A stretch of DNA of 64,000 nt from Microbispora hainanensis (GCF_036186745.1 NZ_CP108086.1:1240001-1304000), one strand, 5' to 3'. Positions 16,529 through 25,450 are shown, counted from the stretch's first letter. Notes: a model not told the origin generated them from the letters alone. Numbers and translations are program-made.

Positions 16529-17434
16529 TCACTGTCCGGACTTGTCCAGGAACTCCCGCAGCCACGGCAGGAACTCGGGGGCGAGGTCGTCCCGGTTCGC
16601 GGCGAACTGCACCACGGTCTGCAGATACTCCAGCTTGTTGCCGGTGTCGTAACGACGGCCGCGGAACAACACGCCGTGCACCGGACCGCCCTCCTCCGGG
16701 CCCATCGATGCAAGGGTGCGCAGGGCGTCGGTGAGCTGGATCTCGCCGCCGCGTCCCGGCGGGGTGCGCTCCAGCACGTCGAACACGGCGGGGTCGATCA
16801 CATAACGGCCGATGACGGCCCAGTTGGAGGGCGCCTCGTCGGCCGGGGGCTTCTCCACGAGGTCCGTGACGCGGACGACGTCGTCCTCGTCGGTCGGTTC
16901 GATGGCGGCGGCGCCGTACAGGGAGATCTGCTCGCGCGGCACCTCCATCAGCGCGATGACGCTGCCGCCGTAGGTCGCGCGCGCCTCGATCATGCGCTTG
17001 AGCAGCGGGTCGCGGGGGTCGATGATGTCGTCGCCGAGCAGACAGGCGAACGGCTCGTGGCCGACGTGCTGCTTGGCGCACAGGACGGCGTGGCCGAGAC
17101 CCTTCGGCTCGCCCTGCCGCACGTAGTGCATGGTGGCGAGATCGACGGGCTCCTTGACCTGGTTGAGCCGCTCTTCGTCGCCCTTCGCGCGAAGAGCGTC
17201 CTCAAGCTCGTACGCTACGTCGAAGTGGTCCTCGATCGAACGCTTGTTGCGGCCGGTCACCATGAGGACGTCCAGCAGTCCGGCGGAGACGGCCTCCTCC
17301 ACCACGTATTGGATGGCCGGCTTGTCGACGATGGGCAGCATCTCCTTGGGGGTCGCCTTCGTGGCGGGAAGGAAGCGGGTGCCGAGACCCGCGGCGGGCA
17401 CGACGGCTTTGGTCACGGGATCGAAGTCAGCCAT
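16529..17434 (-). CDS. galU: UTP--glucose-1-phosphate uridylyltransferase GalU
   Basis: The 301-aa enzyme forms UDP-glucose from UTP and glucose-1-phosphate for wall and capsule sugars. The N-terminal nucleotidyltransferase signature AAGLGTRFLPATKATPKEML is followed by PAIQYVVEEAV, GLGHAVLCAK, FACLLGDDIIDP and DLVEKPPADEAPS. The gene is first in a leftward block and divergent from the 5-FCL gene over 24 bp, so promoters must overlap coding starts. Confidence 0.96.
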   Translation of the reverse strand: MADFDPVTKAVVPAAGLGTRFLPATKATPKEMLPIVDKPAIQYVVEEAVSAGLLDVLMVTGRNKRSIEDHFDVAYELEDALRAKGDEERLNQVKEPVDLATMHYVRQGEPKGLGHAVLCAKQHVGHEPFACLLGDDIIDPRDPLLKRMIEARATYGGSVIALMEVPREQISLYGAAAIEPTDEDDVVRVTDLVEKPPADEAPSNWAVIGRYVIDPAVFDVLERTPPGRGGEIQLTDALRTLASMGPEEGGPVHGVLFRGRRYDTGNKLEYLQTVVQFAANRDDLAPEFLPWLREFLDKSGQ

Positions 17435-17458
17435 GAGTAGACACTAACGGAGCAGTCT

Positions 17459-18034
17459 TTGGACAAGATGAACCTGCGTCGGCGTATATTGCGCGGCCGC
17501 TCGGAGCTCGATCCCGGGACGTTGCGCGAGTCGTCGGCGGCCATCAGGGAGTTACTCCTCGACCAGCCGTGGGTGCAGATGGCGGGCCTGGTGGCCTGCT
17601 ACTGGTCGACGGGCACCGAGCCGGCCACGCAGGGACTGATCCTGGCCCTGTGGAAGCACGGCGCCACGGTGATGCTGCCGGTGCAGCGCCCGGACGGCGA
17701 CCTCGACTGGGCGGTGTACGACGGGCCCGACTCCCTGGTCCCCGGTCCGTACGGAATCATGGAGCCGGTGGACGTCCGGCGCGGCGTCGACGCGATCCGC
17801 ACCGCCGCGCTGGTGATCGCGCCGGCCCTCGCCGTCGACCGGGTGACCGGCGTACGGCTCGGCCGCGGCGGCGGGTTCTACGACCGGGCGCTCGCCCGCG
17901 TCGGGCCGAATGTGCCAACGGTGGCGCTCCTGCACGAGGGCGAGTTGCTGGAGGGGGTTCCCGCCGAGCCGCATGACCAGCGCGTCCGCTTTGCTGCTCT
18001 TCCCAGCGGAATCGCCCGCTTGGTACAGATATGA
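17459..18034 (+). CDS. 5-formyltetrahydrofolate cyclo-ligase
   Basis: The 191-aa enzyme converts 5-formyl-THF to 5,10-methenyl-THF using ATP. Family features are the basic N-terminal helix (MNLRRRILRGRSEL), YWSTGTEPATQGLI, and the ATP/Mg loop VRLGRGGGFYDRALARV. GGAG at 17449-17452 is six bases from TTG 17459, which is chosen; ATG 17468 is the alternative. Confidence 0.92.
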   Translation: MDKMNLRRRILRGRSELDPGTLRESSAAIRELLLDQPWVQMAGLVACYWSTGTEPATQGLILALWKHGATVMLPVQRPDGDLDWAVYDGPDSLVPGPYGIMEPVDVRRGVDAIRTAALVIAPALAVDRVTGVRLGRGGGFYDRALARVGPNVPTVALLHEGELLEGVPAEPHDQRVRFAALPSGIARLVQI

Positions 18035-18073
18035 CAAGATTGACATAAGAGACGGCGAAGGGAGCGGATCGGT

Positions 18074-19573
18074 CTGAACGTCTGGCTGCTCCTGTCCGCC
18101 GTCGTCGTCATCGCGGCCATCGCGTCCGTACGGATCGCGCATCGCACCGGCCTTCCCTCGCTGCTCCTCTATCTCGGCCTCGGGCTGCTGCTCGGCGAGG
18201 GCGGCCCCATCGGCATCAACTTCGACAACGCCCAGATGGCCCAGCAACTCGGCCTGGTCGCGCTCGCCGTGATCCTCGCCGAGGGTGGTCTCACCACCAA
18301 CTGGAAACACGTACGCGACGCCGTCCCGACGGCGCTCGTGCTCGCCACGGTCGGAATCGCGGTCAGCGTCGTCGTGCTCGCGGCGGGCGTCGCCGTCCTG
18401 CTCGGCATGGAATGGCGCATGGCGCTGCTGCTGGGCGCGTTCCTGGCGTCGACCGACGCGGCGGCCGTGTTCTCCGTGCTGAGACGGCTGCCGCTGCCGC
18501 CCCGGCTCGCCGGAATTCTGGAGGCCGAGTCGGGCTTCAATGACGCCCCGACCGTCATCCTCGTGATCATGCTGAGCGCGGGCTCGTCGTTCGAGCTCTC
18601 GCTGCCGCACATCCTGCTGGACACCACCGTCGAGCTCGTCATCGGCGCGGCCGTCGGTCTCGCCGTGGGCCCGGCGGGGGTGTACGCGCTGCGCCGGGTC
18701 GCGCTGCCCGCCTCCGGCCTCTACCCGATCGCGGTGCTGGCACTGGCGTTCATCACCTACAGCGGGGCGACCCTGCTGCACGGCAGCGGGTTCCTCGCGG
18801 TCTACCTGACCACGCTGGTCCTGGGCAACGCCAGGCTCCCCCACCGCGCCGCCACGCGCGGCTTCGCGGAGGGCGCCGCCTGGCTCGCCCAGATCGGGCT
18901 GTTCGTCATGCTCGGCATGCTCGCGGACCCGGGCGAACTGCCGGGTGTGCTCGTCCCAGCCGTGGTGTCGGGCCTGCTGCTGGTCCTGGTCGCCCGGCCG
19001 GCGTCCGTGGTGGTGTCCGCGGCGATCGCCCGGCTCCTGCGCCTCGGTGCGCTGTCGTGGCGCGAGCAGGTGTTCCTGTCGTGGGCCGGGCTGCGCGGTG
19101 CGGTGCCCATCGTGCTGGCCGCGATCCCCTGGGCCGCCGGGCTGCCGGGGGCGAAGGGCCTGTTCAACGACGTGTTCATCATCGTCATCGTGTTCACGAT
19201 CCTCCAGGGGCCCACGCTGCCGTACCTCGCCAGGCTGCTCGGCCTGGCGGCGGAGGGCGAGGCCCGCGACCTCGACGTGGAGGCCGCGCCACTGGAAGAG
19301 CTGAACGCCGAGCTGCTGCAGGTCCGCATCCCGCCCGGCTCGCTCATGCACGGTGTGGAGATCTTCGAGCTCCGGCTGCCCGCGAACGCCATGGTCACCC
19401 TCGTCGTACGGAACGGGCAGTCGTTCGTGCCCACGCCGACGACGCGGCTGCTGGCGGGCGACCAGCTCCTCGTGGTCACCACGGCCGCCCAGCGGGAGAC
19501 GGTCGAACGCCGCCTGCGCGCCGTCAGCCGCCGCGGCAAGCTGGCCGGCTGGTACGGCGAACGCGGCGGCTGA
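18074..19573 (+). CDS. CPA1-type K+(Na+)/H+ antiporter with C-terminal TrkA_C domain
   Basis: About twelve transmembrane helices form a NhaP2/CvrA-like transporter. The ion site is in GAFLASTDAAAVFSVLRRL and GFNDAPTVILV, and WAGLRGAVPIVLA follows. The cytosolic tail (from LLQVRIPPGSLMHGVEIFELRLP to LLVVTT) is a TrkA_C/RCK_C ligand domain without TrkA_N. The only usable start in frame is CTG 18074: an in-frame TGA lies at 18041, no ATG/GTG/TTG occurs until residue 55, and AGGGAG at 18059-18064 is nine bases upstream. Confidence 0.9.
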   Translation: MNVWLLLSAVVVIAAIASVRIAHRTGLPSLLLYLGLGLLLGEGGPIGINFDNAQMAQQLGLVALAVILAEGGLTTNWKHVRDAVPTALVLATVGIAVSVVVLAAGVAVLLGMEWRMALLLGAFLASTDAAAVFSVLRRLPLPPRLAGILEAESGFNDAPTVILVIMLSAGSSFELSLPHILLDTTVELVIGAAVGLAVGPAGVYALRRVALPASGLYPIAVLALAFITYSGATLLHGSGFLAVYLTTLVLGNARLPHRAATRGFAEGAAWLAQIGLFVMLGMLADPGELPGVLVPAVVSGLLLVLVARPASVVVSAAIARLLRLGALSWREQVFLSWAGLRGAVPIVLAAIPWAAGLPGAKGLFNDVFIIVIVFTILQGPTLPYLARLLGLAAEGEARDLDVEAAPLEELNAELLQVRIPPGSLMHGVEIFELRLPANAMVTLVVRNGQSFVPTPTTRLLAGDQLLVVTTAAQRETVERRLRAVSRRGKLAGWYGERGG

Positions 19574-20070
19574 CCGTCGTAGGGGCTGCTTTCGCGCGGC
19601 GGTCCGGGCTGAGTTTGCGCTGCGGCGGTCCGGGCGGTGCTTTGTGACGCGGTCCGGGCCGCGGTTTGCACTGCGGCGGTTCCGGCTGCGGCGGTTCGGG
19701 CGGCGGCGGTTTGGGCGGCGGTTCAGGGCTCGGTTCGGGCTGCGGACGGATCGCGGGCGGACCGCGGGCGGACCGCTCGTGGATCGCGGGCGAGGCTCGG
19801 CGGGAACCCGCTGGGATCTCGGCGGGAGCCCGGCGGGTTCTCGGTGGGAGCCCGGCGGGTTCTCGGTGGGAGCCCGGCGGGTTCTCGGTGGGAGCCCGGC
19901 GGGTTCTCGGTGGGAGCCCGGCGAGATCTCGGCGGGGATCTTGGCGGGGATCCTGGCGCGCGCGAATGGGACGGCGCGGGGCAATAAACCGGGCTGGAGT
20001 GGCGTTTGGGCTTGTTGACTGCTTACCATTAGCAATCGACCCGGTCGAGTGCCAGTCTCAGGAGGAGCGA
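19574..20070. repeat. G-rich intergenic region with a 22-bp tandem repeat
   Basis: Four exact 22-bp units (CGGCGGGTTCTCGGTGGGAG plus CC) occupy 19831-19918, flanked by degenerate copies on both sides. The preceding 200 bp are built of GGCGG/TTCGGG runs. The period is not a multiple of three and all frames give periodic nonsense, so it is non-coding. The fmdB promoter and RBS (GGAGGAGCG before 20071) lie at the right end. Confidence 0.8.
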
Positions 20071-20412
20071 GTGCCTACCTACCAGTACGCCTGTACCGCT
20101 TGCGGTGAGCAGCTGGAGGCCGTCCAGAAGTTCTCTGACGACCCGCTCACGGAGTGCCCAGCCTGCCAGGGCAAGCTGCGCAAGGTCTTCTCCGCGGTTG
20201 GCATCGTGTTCAAGGGCTCCGGGTTCTATCGGACCGACAGCCGTTCTTCGAGCTCGTCCACGACCACGGCCACCACGACGACGACGTCCTCGAAGTCGTC
20301 CGGCGACTCCGGCAAGAAGGAGCCCGCGACCTCCACGAGCTCGTCTTCGTCCTCGTCGTCGAGCGCCTCCTCGTCGAGCACGTCGTCGTCCGGTTCGACC
20401 GCCGCCGCCTGA
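20071..20412 (+). CDS. FmdB-family zinc-ribbon protein
   Basis: The 113-aa protein has a zinc ribbon of form CTACGEQLE...CPACQGKLRKVF (two CxxC knuckles), then GIVFKGSGFYRTD, the full FmdB/CxxC_CXXC_SSSS signature. The last 55 residues are an almost pure Ser/Thr tract. Function is unknown; the family is widespread beside 5-FCL genes in actinobacteria, as here. GTG 20071 has a GGAGGAG RBS. Confidence 0.9.
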   Translation: MPTYQYACTACGEQLEAVQKFSDDPLTECPACQGKLRKVFSAVGIVFKGSGFYRTDSRSSSSSTTTATTTTTSSKSSGDSGKKEPATSTSSSSSSSSSASSSSTSSSGSTAAA

Positions 20413-20474
20413 GGTTATCCACAGGGGCCGACTGCACGCGCCGGACGTGCGGCACCGTTCGCTAGTGTCGGCCC

Positions 20475-21281
20475 ATGGTCAATCGCGCAGACATCGGGGT
20501 CATCGGCGGCTCGGGGTTCTACTCCCTGCTTGAGGACGCCGAAGAGATCGACATCACGACGCCGTACGGCCCGCCGAGTGACACGATCACCGTGGGCCGC
20601 ATCGGCGACCGAACCGTCGCGTTCGTCCCCCGGCACGGCCGCGGCCACACCTTCCCTCCCCACCGCATCCCTTATCGGGCGAACATGTGGGCCCTTCGCT
20701 CCCTCGGCGTACGCCAGGTGCTCGCGCCCAGCGCGGTCGGGTCCCTGCGCCCGGAGATCGGCCCGGGCGCCCTCGTGATCCCCGACCAGCTCGTGGACCG
20801 CACGCAGGGCCGCGAGCAGACCTACTACGACGCGGGCGGGGCGGTCCACGTGTCGTTCTCCGACCCCTACTGCCCCTCCGGCCGGGCGGCCGCCGTGGCC
20901 ACTGCCCGCGAGACGGGCTGGGACACGGTCGACGGCGGCACTCTGGTCGTGGTCCAGGGGCCCCGGTTCTCCACCCGGGCCGAGTCGAAGTGGTTCGCGG
21001 GGGCGGGCTGGTCGATCATCGGCATGACCGGGCACCCCGAGGCCGTGCTCGCCCGCGAACTCGCCCTCTGCTACACGACCCTCGCCCTCGTGACCGACCA
21101 CGACGCCGGTGTGGAGGCCGGTGAGGGGGTCACCCACGAGGAAGTGCTGGCCTTCTTCGCCGCCAACGTGGAGCGGATGCGCACGCTTGTCGCGCAGGTC
21201 GTCGAGGCCCTTCCGGAGGAGCGCATCTGCCCCTGCGGCAACGCCCTCGACGGGATCAAGCTGCCGATCGAGCTCCCCTGA
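20475..21281 (+). CDS. mtnP: S-methyl-5'-thioadenosine phosphorylase
   Basis: The 268-aa PNP-family enzyme phosphorolyses methylthioadenosine to adenine and methylthioribose-1-phosphate. It shows IGVIGGSGFYSLL (phosphate site), VAFVPRHGRGHTFPPHRIPYRANMWAL (split by one residue class), QGPRFSTRAESKWF and IGMTGHPEAVLARELALCYTTLALVTDHDAG. Length and motifs agree with MTAP/MTIP rather than PNP. A MTIP specificity cannot be excluded. Confidence 0.93.
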   Translation: MVNRADIGVIGGSGFYSLLEDAEEIDITTPYGPPSDTITVGRIGDRTVAFVPRHGRGHTFPPHRIPYRANMWALRSLGVRQVLAPSAVGSLRPEIGPGALVIPDQLVDRTQGREQTYYDAGGAVHVSFSDPYCPSGRAAAVATARETGWDTVDGGTLVVVQGPRFSTRAESKWFAGAGWSIIGMTGHPEAVLARELALCYTTLALVTDHDAGVEAGEGVTHEEVLAFFAANVERMRTLVAQVVEALPEERICPCGNALDGIKLPIELP

Positions 21282-21489
21282 CGCCGATGCGTGCCATGCC
21301 GTACGGCCCTGTCCGGCCGCGCGATCGGCGGCGGAACCGGCGGCGGAACCGGCGGCGCGCCACCGCCGCCGGGGCATCGCCCGGACAGGCGATCCATGGG
21401 GGCCATCGGCGTGAAGCGTCCACGATGCAACCGGCCCTCGCGAGGAGGCTTGCAAGGAGGCTCGCAAGGAGGCGAGAGGCGAAACCGAG

Positions 21490-22287
21490 ATGGTCATGCG
21501 TGATCTGAAGCGGCTGAGGACGCGCCGTCGCCGTCCGATCGCCGCCGTCCTCGCCGGTCTGGCGGTGGCCTGCGTGCTGCTGGCCGTCCGCACCCCTGAC
21601 GGGGTGGAGGTCCTCGCCGCCGCCCGCGATCTCCCCGGAGGCCGTCTGGCAGCCGCCGACGTCGTGGTCGTACGGCTCCCGCCCGATGCGGTGCCCGCCG
21701 GGGCGTACGCGCCGGGCACCCCGGTCTCGGGCCGCGTGCTCGCCGGTCCATTGCGTCGAGGCGAGCTCCTCACCGACGCCCGGCTGCTCGGCTCGGCCCT
21801 GTTCCGCCAGACCCTGGCCGGGCAGGCGTACGGCGGCCAAGCCGGCGGCGGCTCGGGCGGCGGCGACCCGGCCGACGGTGGTTCAGCCAGTGGCAGCGCG
21901 GCCGACAGTGATTCGGCGGACGTCGGCTCAGCCGGCGGCGGCCCGGCCGCGGCACCAGGGGCGCCGGACCCGCAAGCCGATGCGTCGGCTGCGCGAGCGG
22001 GAACGCCAGCCATCGAACCGGGTCTGGTCGCGACGCCGGTCAGGATGGCCGATCCCGACGCCGCCCGCCTGCTGTCGCCGGGAGACGTGATCGACGTCCT
22101 GGCGGCCTTCGAGGACGGGCCTTTCCAGGCCCGGACCGTCGCCCGGGAGGTGCGGGTGATCGCCCGGCCACCCGGCCGTACGGACGGCGGCGCGCTGCTG
22201 GTGCTGGCCACGACCCCGGCGCAGGCGGCCCAGCTCGCCCAAGCCCAGGCACAGGGCAGGCTGTCGATGACCATCCACCCGCACTGA
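21490..22287 (+). CDS. SAF-domain (CpaB/RcpC-like) membrane-anchored protein
   Basis: An N-terminal basic stretch and one membrane helix (IAAVLAGLAVACVLLAV) precede a SAF domain (VEVLAAARDLPGGRLAAADVVVVRLPPDAVPAG...SGRVLAGPLRRGELLTDARLL). A flexible Gly/Ser/Ala/Asp linker of about 75 residues follows, then an RcpC-like beta domain (PDAARLLSPGDVIDVLAAF...AREVRVIARPP). It is related to Flp-pilus assembly CpaB, but no pilus genes are nearby. Actinobacteria commonly carry it alone after fmdB. Confidence 0.85.
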   Translation: MVMRDLKRLRTRRRRPIAAVLAGLAVACVLLAVRTPDGVEVLAAARDLPGGRLAAADVVVVRLPPDAVPAGAYAPGTPVSGRVLAGPLRRGELLTDARLLGSALFRQTLAGQAYGGQAGGGSGGGDPADGGSASGSAADSDSADVGSAGGGPAAAPGAPDPQADASAARAGTPAIEPGLVATPVRMADPDAARLLSPGDVIDVLAAFEDGPFQARTVAREVRVIARPPGRTDGGALLVLATTPAQAAQLAQAQAQGRLSMTIHPH

Positions 22288-22318
22288 CGGACTGTGCCCA
22301 GGCTGTGGAGGGGATTTG

Positions 22319-22346
22319 CCCGGGCGGCGGAGCGCGCCCGGGTCTT
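22319..22346 (+). terminator. intrinsic terminator after the SAF-domain gene
   Basis: CCCGGGC pairs with GCCCGGG across a 10-nt GC-rich loop, followed by TCTTGT. It stands about 30 bp after the stop codon. Confidence 0.6.
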
Positions 22347-22520
22347 GTCAGGACGGCAGCGGGGCCGATCAGGCGGTGGTCACCTGCGGCGCGCAGCGGG
22401 CGTCCGTCGTCGCCGCCCCCGGCCTGCCGTCAGGCCCGCTGGTCACGCGTGACCTGCCGAAACGTCTCCTCGGATCCGGCGTAACGCCCGGCGCCGAGGT
22501 TGCTCGGCCGAGGGCGATCG

Positions 22521-23639
22521 TCAGAGTTTCGCGCCAAGTTGGGGATCGTACTCCCAGTGCCAGGGCTCGAAGGGGCTGTGATACGACCAGTCGGGGTGTA
22601 TCCAGCCATACCGCTTGCTGTTGGCCTCCAGCCAGTTGAACTGGACAGACCGGAAGTTCTGCACCCCGCCGCACAAGTCGACCGCGAGCCCCAGCCCGTG
22701 GTTGCTCTTGCCCGGAGTGGCGGCGAAACCGGGCCGCCGATAGTAGATGGACTGCTGCTCGCTCAGACTGCGATAGCTGTCCGAGATGCACATCGAGGTG
22801 CCGAAGCGCTTCTTGTAAGCGATGTTGAGATCGGCGAAGGCGATCGCCGCGTCCGCCCGCAGTTCCTCCCCGGCCTGCGGCAGGGGGCACAGGATGGTCT
22901 GGGGCAGCAGGCCGTTCGGGTACTGCTCCGCCTGGCCGATCCTGGTCGGGTCGCAGCCGCCCGCCCCCTTGCTGCTGATCTTCACACCGAGTTTGATCAG
23001 CGCCTTGGTCAGCGACCGCACCAGCGAGCTGGAGCGTTTGCGCAACGCGGCGACCTGCGCGCTCAGCTGCGCCTCCTGCAGGAGGCTGGCCGCCCGGAGC
23101 TCCTGCGCCTCCTCTGCGAGCCGCTGCTGCCGTTCCAAGAGCTTCACCGCGTCGCCGAGCACGTTGTTCCGTCCGGCGACGATGTGGTCGAGGTCGGCGA
23201 TCCTCCGGAGCGTCTCCGTGCCGTTCCCCGCCCTGAAGAACGGGCTGAGCCCGTCGAGCGAGGGGTCCTGATACATCGACGAGGCGAGGTCCGACAGCGG
23301 CTTGCGCATCTTGTTGAGCTCCGCCGTGGCCTGCTGGAGACTCTCCAACTTGGCCGCCAGCGCCTTCTCGACGGTGCCGAACTTCTTCTGCCGCGCCACC
23401 AGTGCCCGGTTCGCGTCCTCGATCGACTTGTACGCCTTCTGAGCCTCCCGCCGCAGCTCGGTCAGCGTGGTGGGCTCCTTGTCGAGCGTCATTACGCTTT
23501 CCCCCGCGGACGCCGTACGGACCTTCGCGGTCGTGGTGTCGGCCAAGGCCGGCGCGGCCGTGCCGTACGGTGCGGAGACGGTCAGCGAAGTCATCGCCGT
23601 GACGACCGCGATCAGCCTGGCTGATCGAGGAGATGACAC
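22521..23639 (-). CDS. secreted D-alanyl-D-alanine carboxypeptidase (VanY, M15B) with coiled coil
   Basis: A signal peptide (SARLIAVVTAMTSLTVSAPYGTAAPALA) leads into a long coiled-coil region (about residues 55-225, rich in Leu/Glu/Lys/Gln heptads). A VanY peptidase domain is at the C-terminus: DSYRSLSEQQ, SNHGLGLAVDL (Zn ligands His and Asp) and EPWHWEY (catalytic/ligand residues). It trims pentapeptide stems in peptidoglycan; the coiled coil suggests FtsEX/NlpD-like control (inference). GTG 23639 is used. Confidence 0.92.
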   Translation of the reverse strand: MSSPRSARLIAVVTAMTSLTVSAPYGTAAPALADTTTAKVRTASAGESVMTLDKEPTTLTELRREAQKAYKSIEDANRALVARQKKFGTVEKALAAKLESLQQATAELNKMRKPLSDLASSMYQDPSLDGLSPFFRAGNGTETLRRIADLDHIVAGRNNVLGDAVKLLERQQRLAEEAQELRAASLLQEAQLSAQVAALRKRSSSLVRSLTKALIKLGVKISSKGAGGCDPTRIGQAEQYPNGLLPQTILCPLPQAGEELRADAAIAFADLNIAYKKRFGTSMCISDSYRSLSEQQSIYYRRPGFAATPGKSNHGLGLAVDLCGGVQNFRSVQFNWLEANSKRYGWIHPDWSYHSPFEPWHWEYDPQLGAKL

Positions 23640-23769
23640 GATCGATTCCCCCGTTTGCGAACTCTTGACCTGGGTCAGGGACGCACGTTACTACAGCGCC
23701 CTGTGTGCCCGAGCCCCGGTTCGCCTAAGTGCTATCGACCGGACACGTCGCATTTGCGCGTTTCCCAGC

Positions 23770-24402
23770 TCATCGCCCGCCTTCGGGCTGGCTCTCATGC
23801 TCCCGGCAGAGCTCCCACAGCCACGTGTCCCGCCACTCCGGCTCGCACGTGAACGTCTCCTCCTCGTGAGGCTCCGGCTCCTCCGTCGGCCGGCTCGCCT
23901 TCGGCGTCGTGGCCGTGTGGATGATCCGTTGGACGGGCCGGGCGATCGGAAGGATCCGTACGACCCCCTCGTAGAGACGCGCGGGACCGGGCGGCGCGGG
24001 CACCGGGGTCGGATTCAGCAGGGGTCTCGTCCCCGCCATCGTGATCACGTGGATCCTCTGAGCTTCTCGGCCGTCCACCGTTGGTGGCATGGCGGGCCGC
24101 GCAGCAGGCGTTCCGGCGGGGGCCCGATCTCCCCCGGTCTCGGCAGTGGTCTCGGCGCGCTTCTGGTCCGCCGCCCGAGCCGGTGCCGCGCGTACGGCCG
24201 CGCTGCCCGATAACTGAGCCCGCGCCCGCTCCCCATAGCCGGTGAAGTCGGCCATGAGCATGCCCGAGGCAAGGATCGCCGGCGAGAGCAGCGCCGCGAC
24301 GAGCAGCACCGATCGCAGCCTGCGCGCGGATCCACGTCGCGTTAGGGTCACGGCCAGCGACGGTAATCCCCCTCCCCTGACCGGCGTACGACCACTTGCC
24401 AT
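23770..24402 (-). CDS. hypothetical membrane-anchored protein
   Basis: The family is not recognised. A basic N-terminus is followed by one hydrophobic helix (LRSVLLVAALLSPAILASGMLMA), an Ala/Pro/Thr-rich linker and a C-terminal region with two Cys (FTCEPEWRDTWLWELCREHESQ). The topology fits a type II or lipoprotein-like extracytoplasmic protein with a disulfide. The start is uncertain: ATG 24402 is taken, the frame stays open to 24453, and a GTG at about 24351 behind GGGGAGGGGG is possible. Confidence 0.6.
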   Translation of the reverse strand: MASGRTPVRGGGLPSLAVTLTRRGSARRLRSVLLVAALLSPAILASGMLMADFTGYGERARAQLSGSAAVRAAPARAADQKRAETTAETGGDRAPAGTPAARPAMPPTVDGREAQRIHVITMAGTRPLLNPTPVPAPPGPARLYEGVVRILPIARPVQRIIHTATTPKASRPTEEPEPHEEETFTCEPEWRDTWLWELCREHESQPEGGR

Positions 24403-24511
24403 CGCTTTACCGCAGGTCAGCCCGCCGATGACCGGCGCACCACGAAACGACACCCCTGGGGAGGCGCGAGCGGGCCCAACCTTTCGCTAGGCTTACTGGT
24501 GCACATCATGC

Positions 24512-24584
24512 GCCTCCGTAGCTCAGGGGATAGAGCACCGCTCTCCTAAAGCGGGTGCCGCAGGTTCGAATCCTGCCGGGGGCA
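24512..24584 (+). tRNA. tRNA-Arg (anticodon CCT)
   Basis: The cloverleaf is complete. Acceptor GCCTCCG/CGGGGGC, anticodon stem CCGCT/AGCGG with loop CTCCTAA (anticodon CCT, codon AGG) and T arm GCAGG-TTCGAAT-CCTGC are all present. CCA is not encoded. Everything to its right is mobile DNA with an AICE integrase reading towards it, so its 3' end is the probable attachment site. Confidence 0.94.
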
Positions 24585-24677
24585 CTCTTTGATCAGCCGA
24601 AACGGCCCCCACCTGGGGCTTCTCCGAATCCATCTCGTGATCTTGCGCAGTGAGATGCAGCCGTAGGCAGCTGCATG

Positions 24678-24818
24678 TCAGTGATCGCGAAATATACGCG
24701 AAATGATCTTACAGGTGTTTCCCCAGGTCAGGCCGCACATGCGAAGAGGCACGCTGCGCCCCGCCAGTTGGGCCACCTCGGCTGCCGGAACGCCCGCGTT
24801 CAACCACAGCGAGACGGT
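24678..24818 (-). pseudogene. relic C-terminus of an older tyrosine integrase
   Basis: The fragment TVSLWLNAGVPAAEVAQLAGRSVP matches the integrase C-terminus encoded at 25,495-25,773 (AVSLWLNIGVPATEVAQRAGHSVE) almost residue for residue. A stop precedes it and the tail is frameshifted before the catalytic Tyr. It lies between tRNA-Arg and the intact-class int gene, as expected if an earlier element used the same site. Confidence 0.65.
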
Positions 24819-24869
24819 CGGCTGTCACGGTCGCATGGGACCGGGGTACGCGCAGGGTGGTCCGCGCCC

Positions 24870-25349
24870 TCATCGAGGGTCGTAGCGCCAGAAACGCAGC
24901 TTGAACAGCTCTACGCGAAAGATGTCAGGCGGAAAGTCCGGATCGACGTCGTTCTCTAGCGTCTTCGCGTGCACTTCGACCGACCATTCGACATCAGCGC
25001 ATCCCAGGTCGAACGTCTTATGGTTGTCACCCCCGAGGTACTCGCGCGCCTGGACCTTGCCTGATGGCACGCGCACCCGGCCGCTCCACGAGCGCTCCCA
25101 GGAGGGATCGACAGCCGGGGGCGGACCGCTCCACAATTCGAACCGCACGTAGACGCTGCTTTCCCTGTCCGCGCTGCAAAGGAAGAACTTGTCGTCAGTC
25201 TCGATCCACCAGTAGTCCTCCCGCGCTTCTGTCGTCGACGACACGGTCAGATCGTCACCGCTGTCGCCGTCTACGATGTCGAAGCCCCCGTAGAGATCCT
25301 TGATCTCTTCTACGAAACTCGTCAGGCATTCAGCCACGCCGCACCTCAT
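24870..25349 (-). CDS. hypothetical protein
   Basis: The 159-aa protein has many aromatic and acidic residues (DYWWIETDDKFFLCSADRESSVYVRFELWSGP...FRVELFKLRFWRYDPR). The pattern suggests an all-beta cytosolic domain. It has no signal peptide or membrane segment. The family is not recognised. Its codon use is less GC-biased than that of chromosomal neighbours, consistent with cargo of the older element. The start ATG 25349 has only a weak GAG element upstream. Confidence 0.6.
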   Translation of the reverse strand: MRCGVAECLTSFVEEIKDLYGGFDIVDGDSGDDLTVSSTTEAREDYWWIETDDKFFLCSADRESSVYVRFELWSGPPPAVDPSWERSWSGRVRVPSGKVQAREYLGGDNHKTFDLGCADVEWSVEVHAKTLENDVDPDFPPDIFRVELFKLRFWRYDPR

Positions 25350-25450
25350 CTCACGCTCGGAGCCCGCATCAGGGATCAAAGCAGGCAGGTACGACAACCC
25401 AGCAGAGCGATCAACGACCGCTGGCACTAACCCCCACGTCCCGCGAAAGC

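Noticed and set aside
19831-19918. Possible CRISPR array
   Set aside because: Units are contiguous 22-mers without spacers and there are no cas genes; it is a plain tandem repeat.
19666-20035. Long frames through the 22-bp repeats, on both strands
   Set aside because: The repeat period is not divisible by three, giving periodic peptides in every frame; they overlap fmdB and have no start signal.
22288-22520. Expected mscL gene after the SAF-domain gene
   Set aside because: The 233-bp gap has only a terminator and no membrane-protein frame; mscL is not here.
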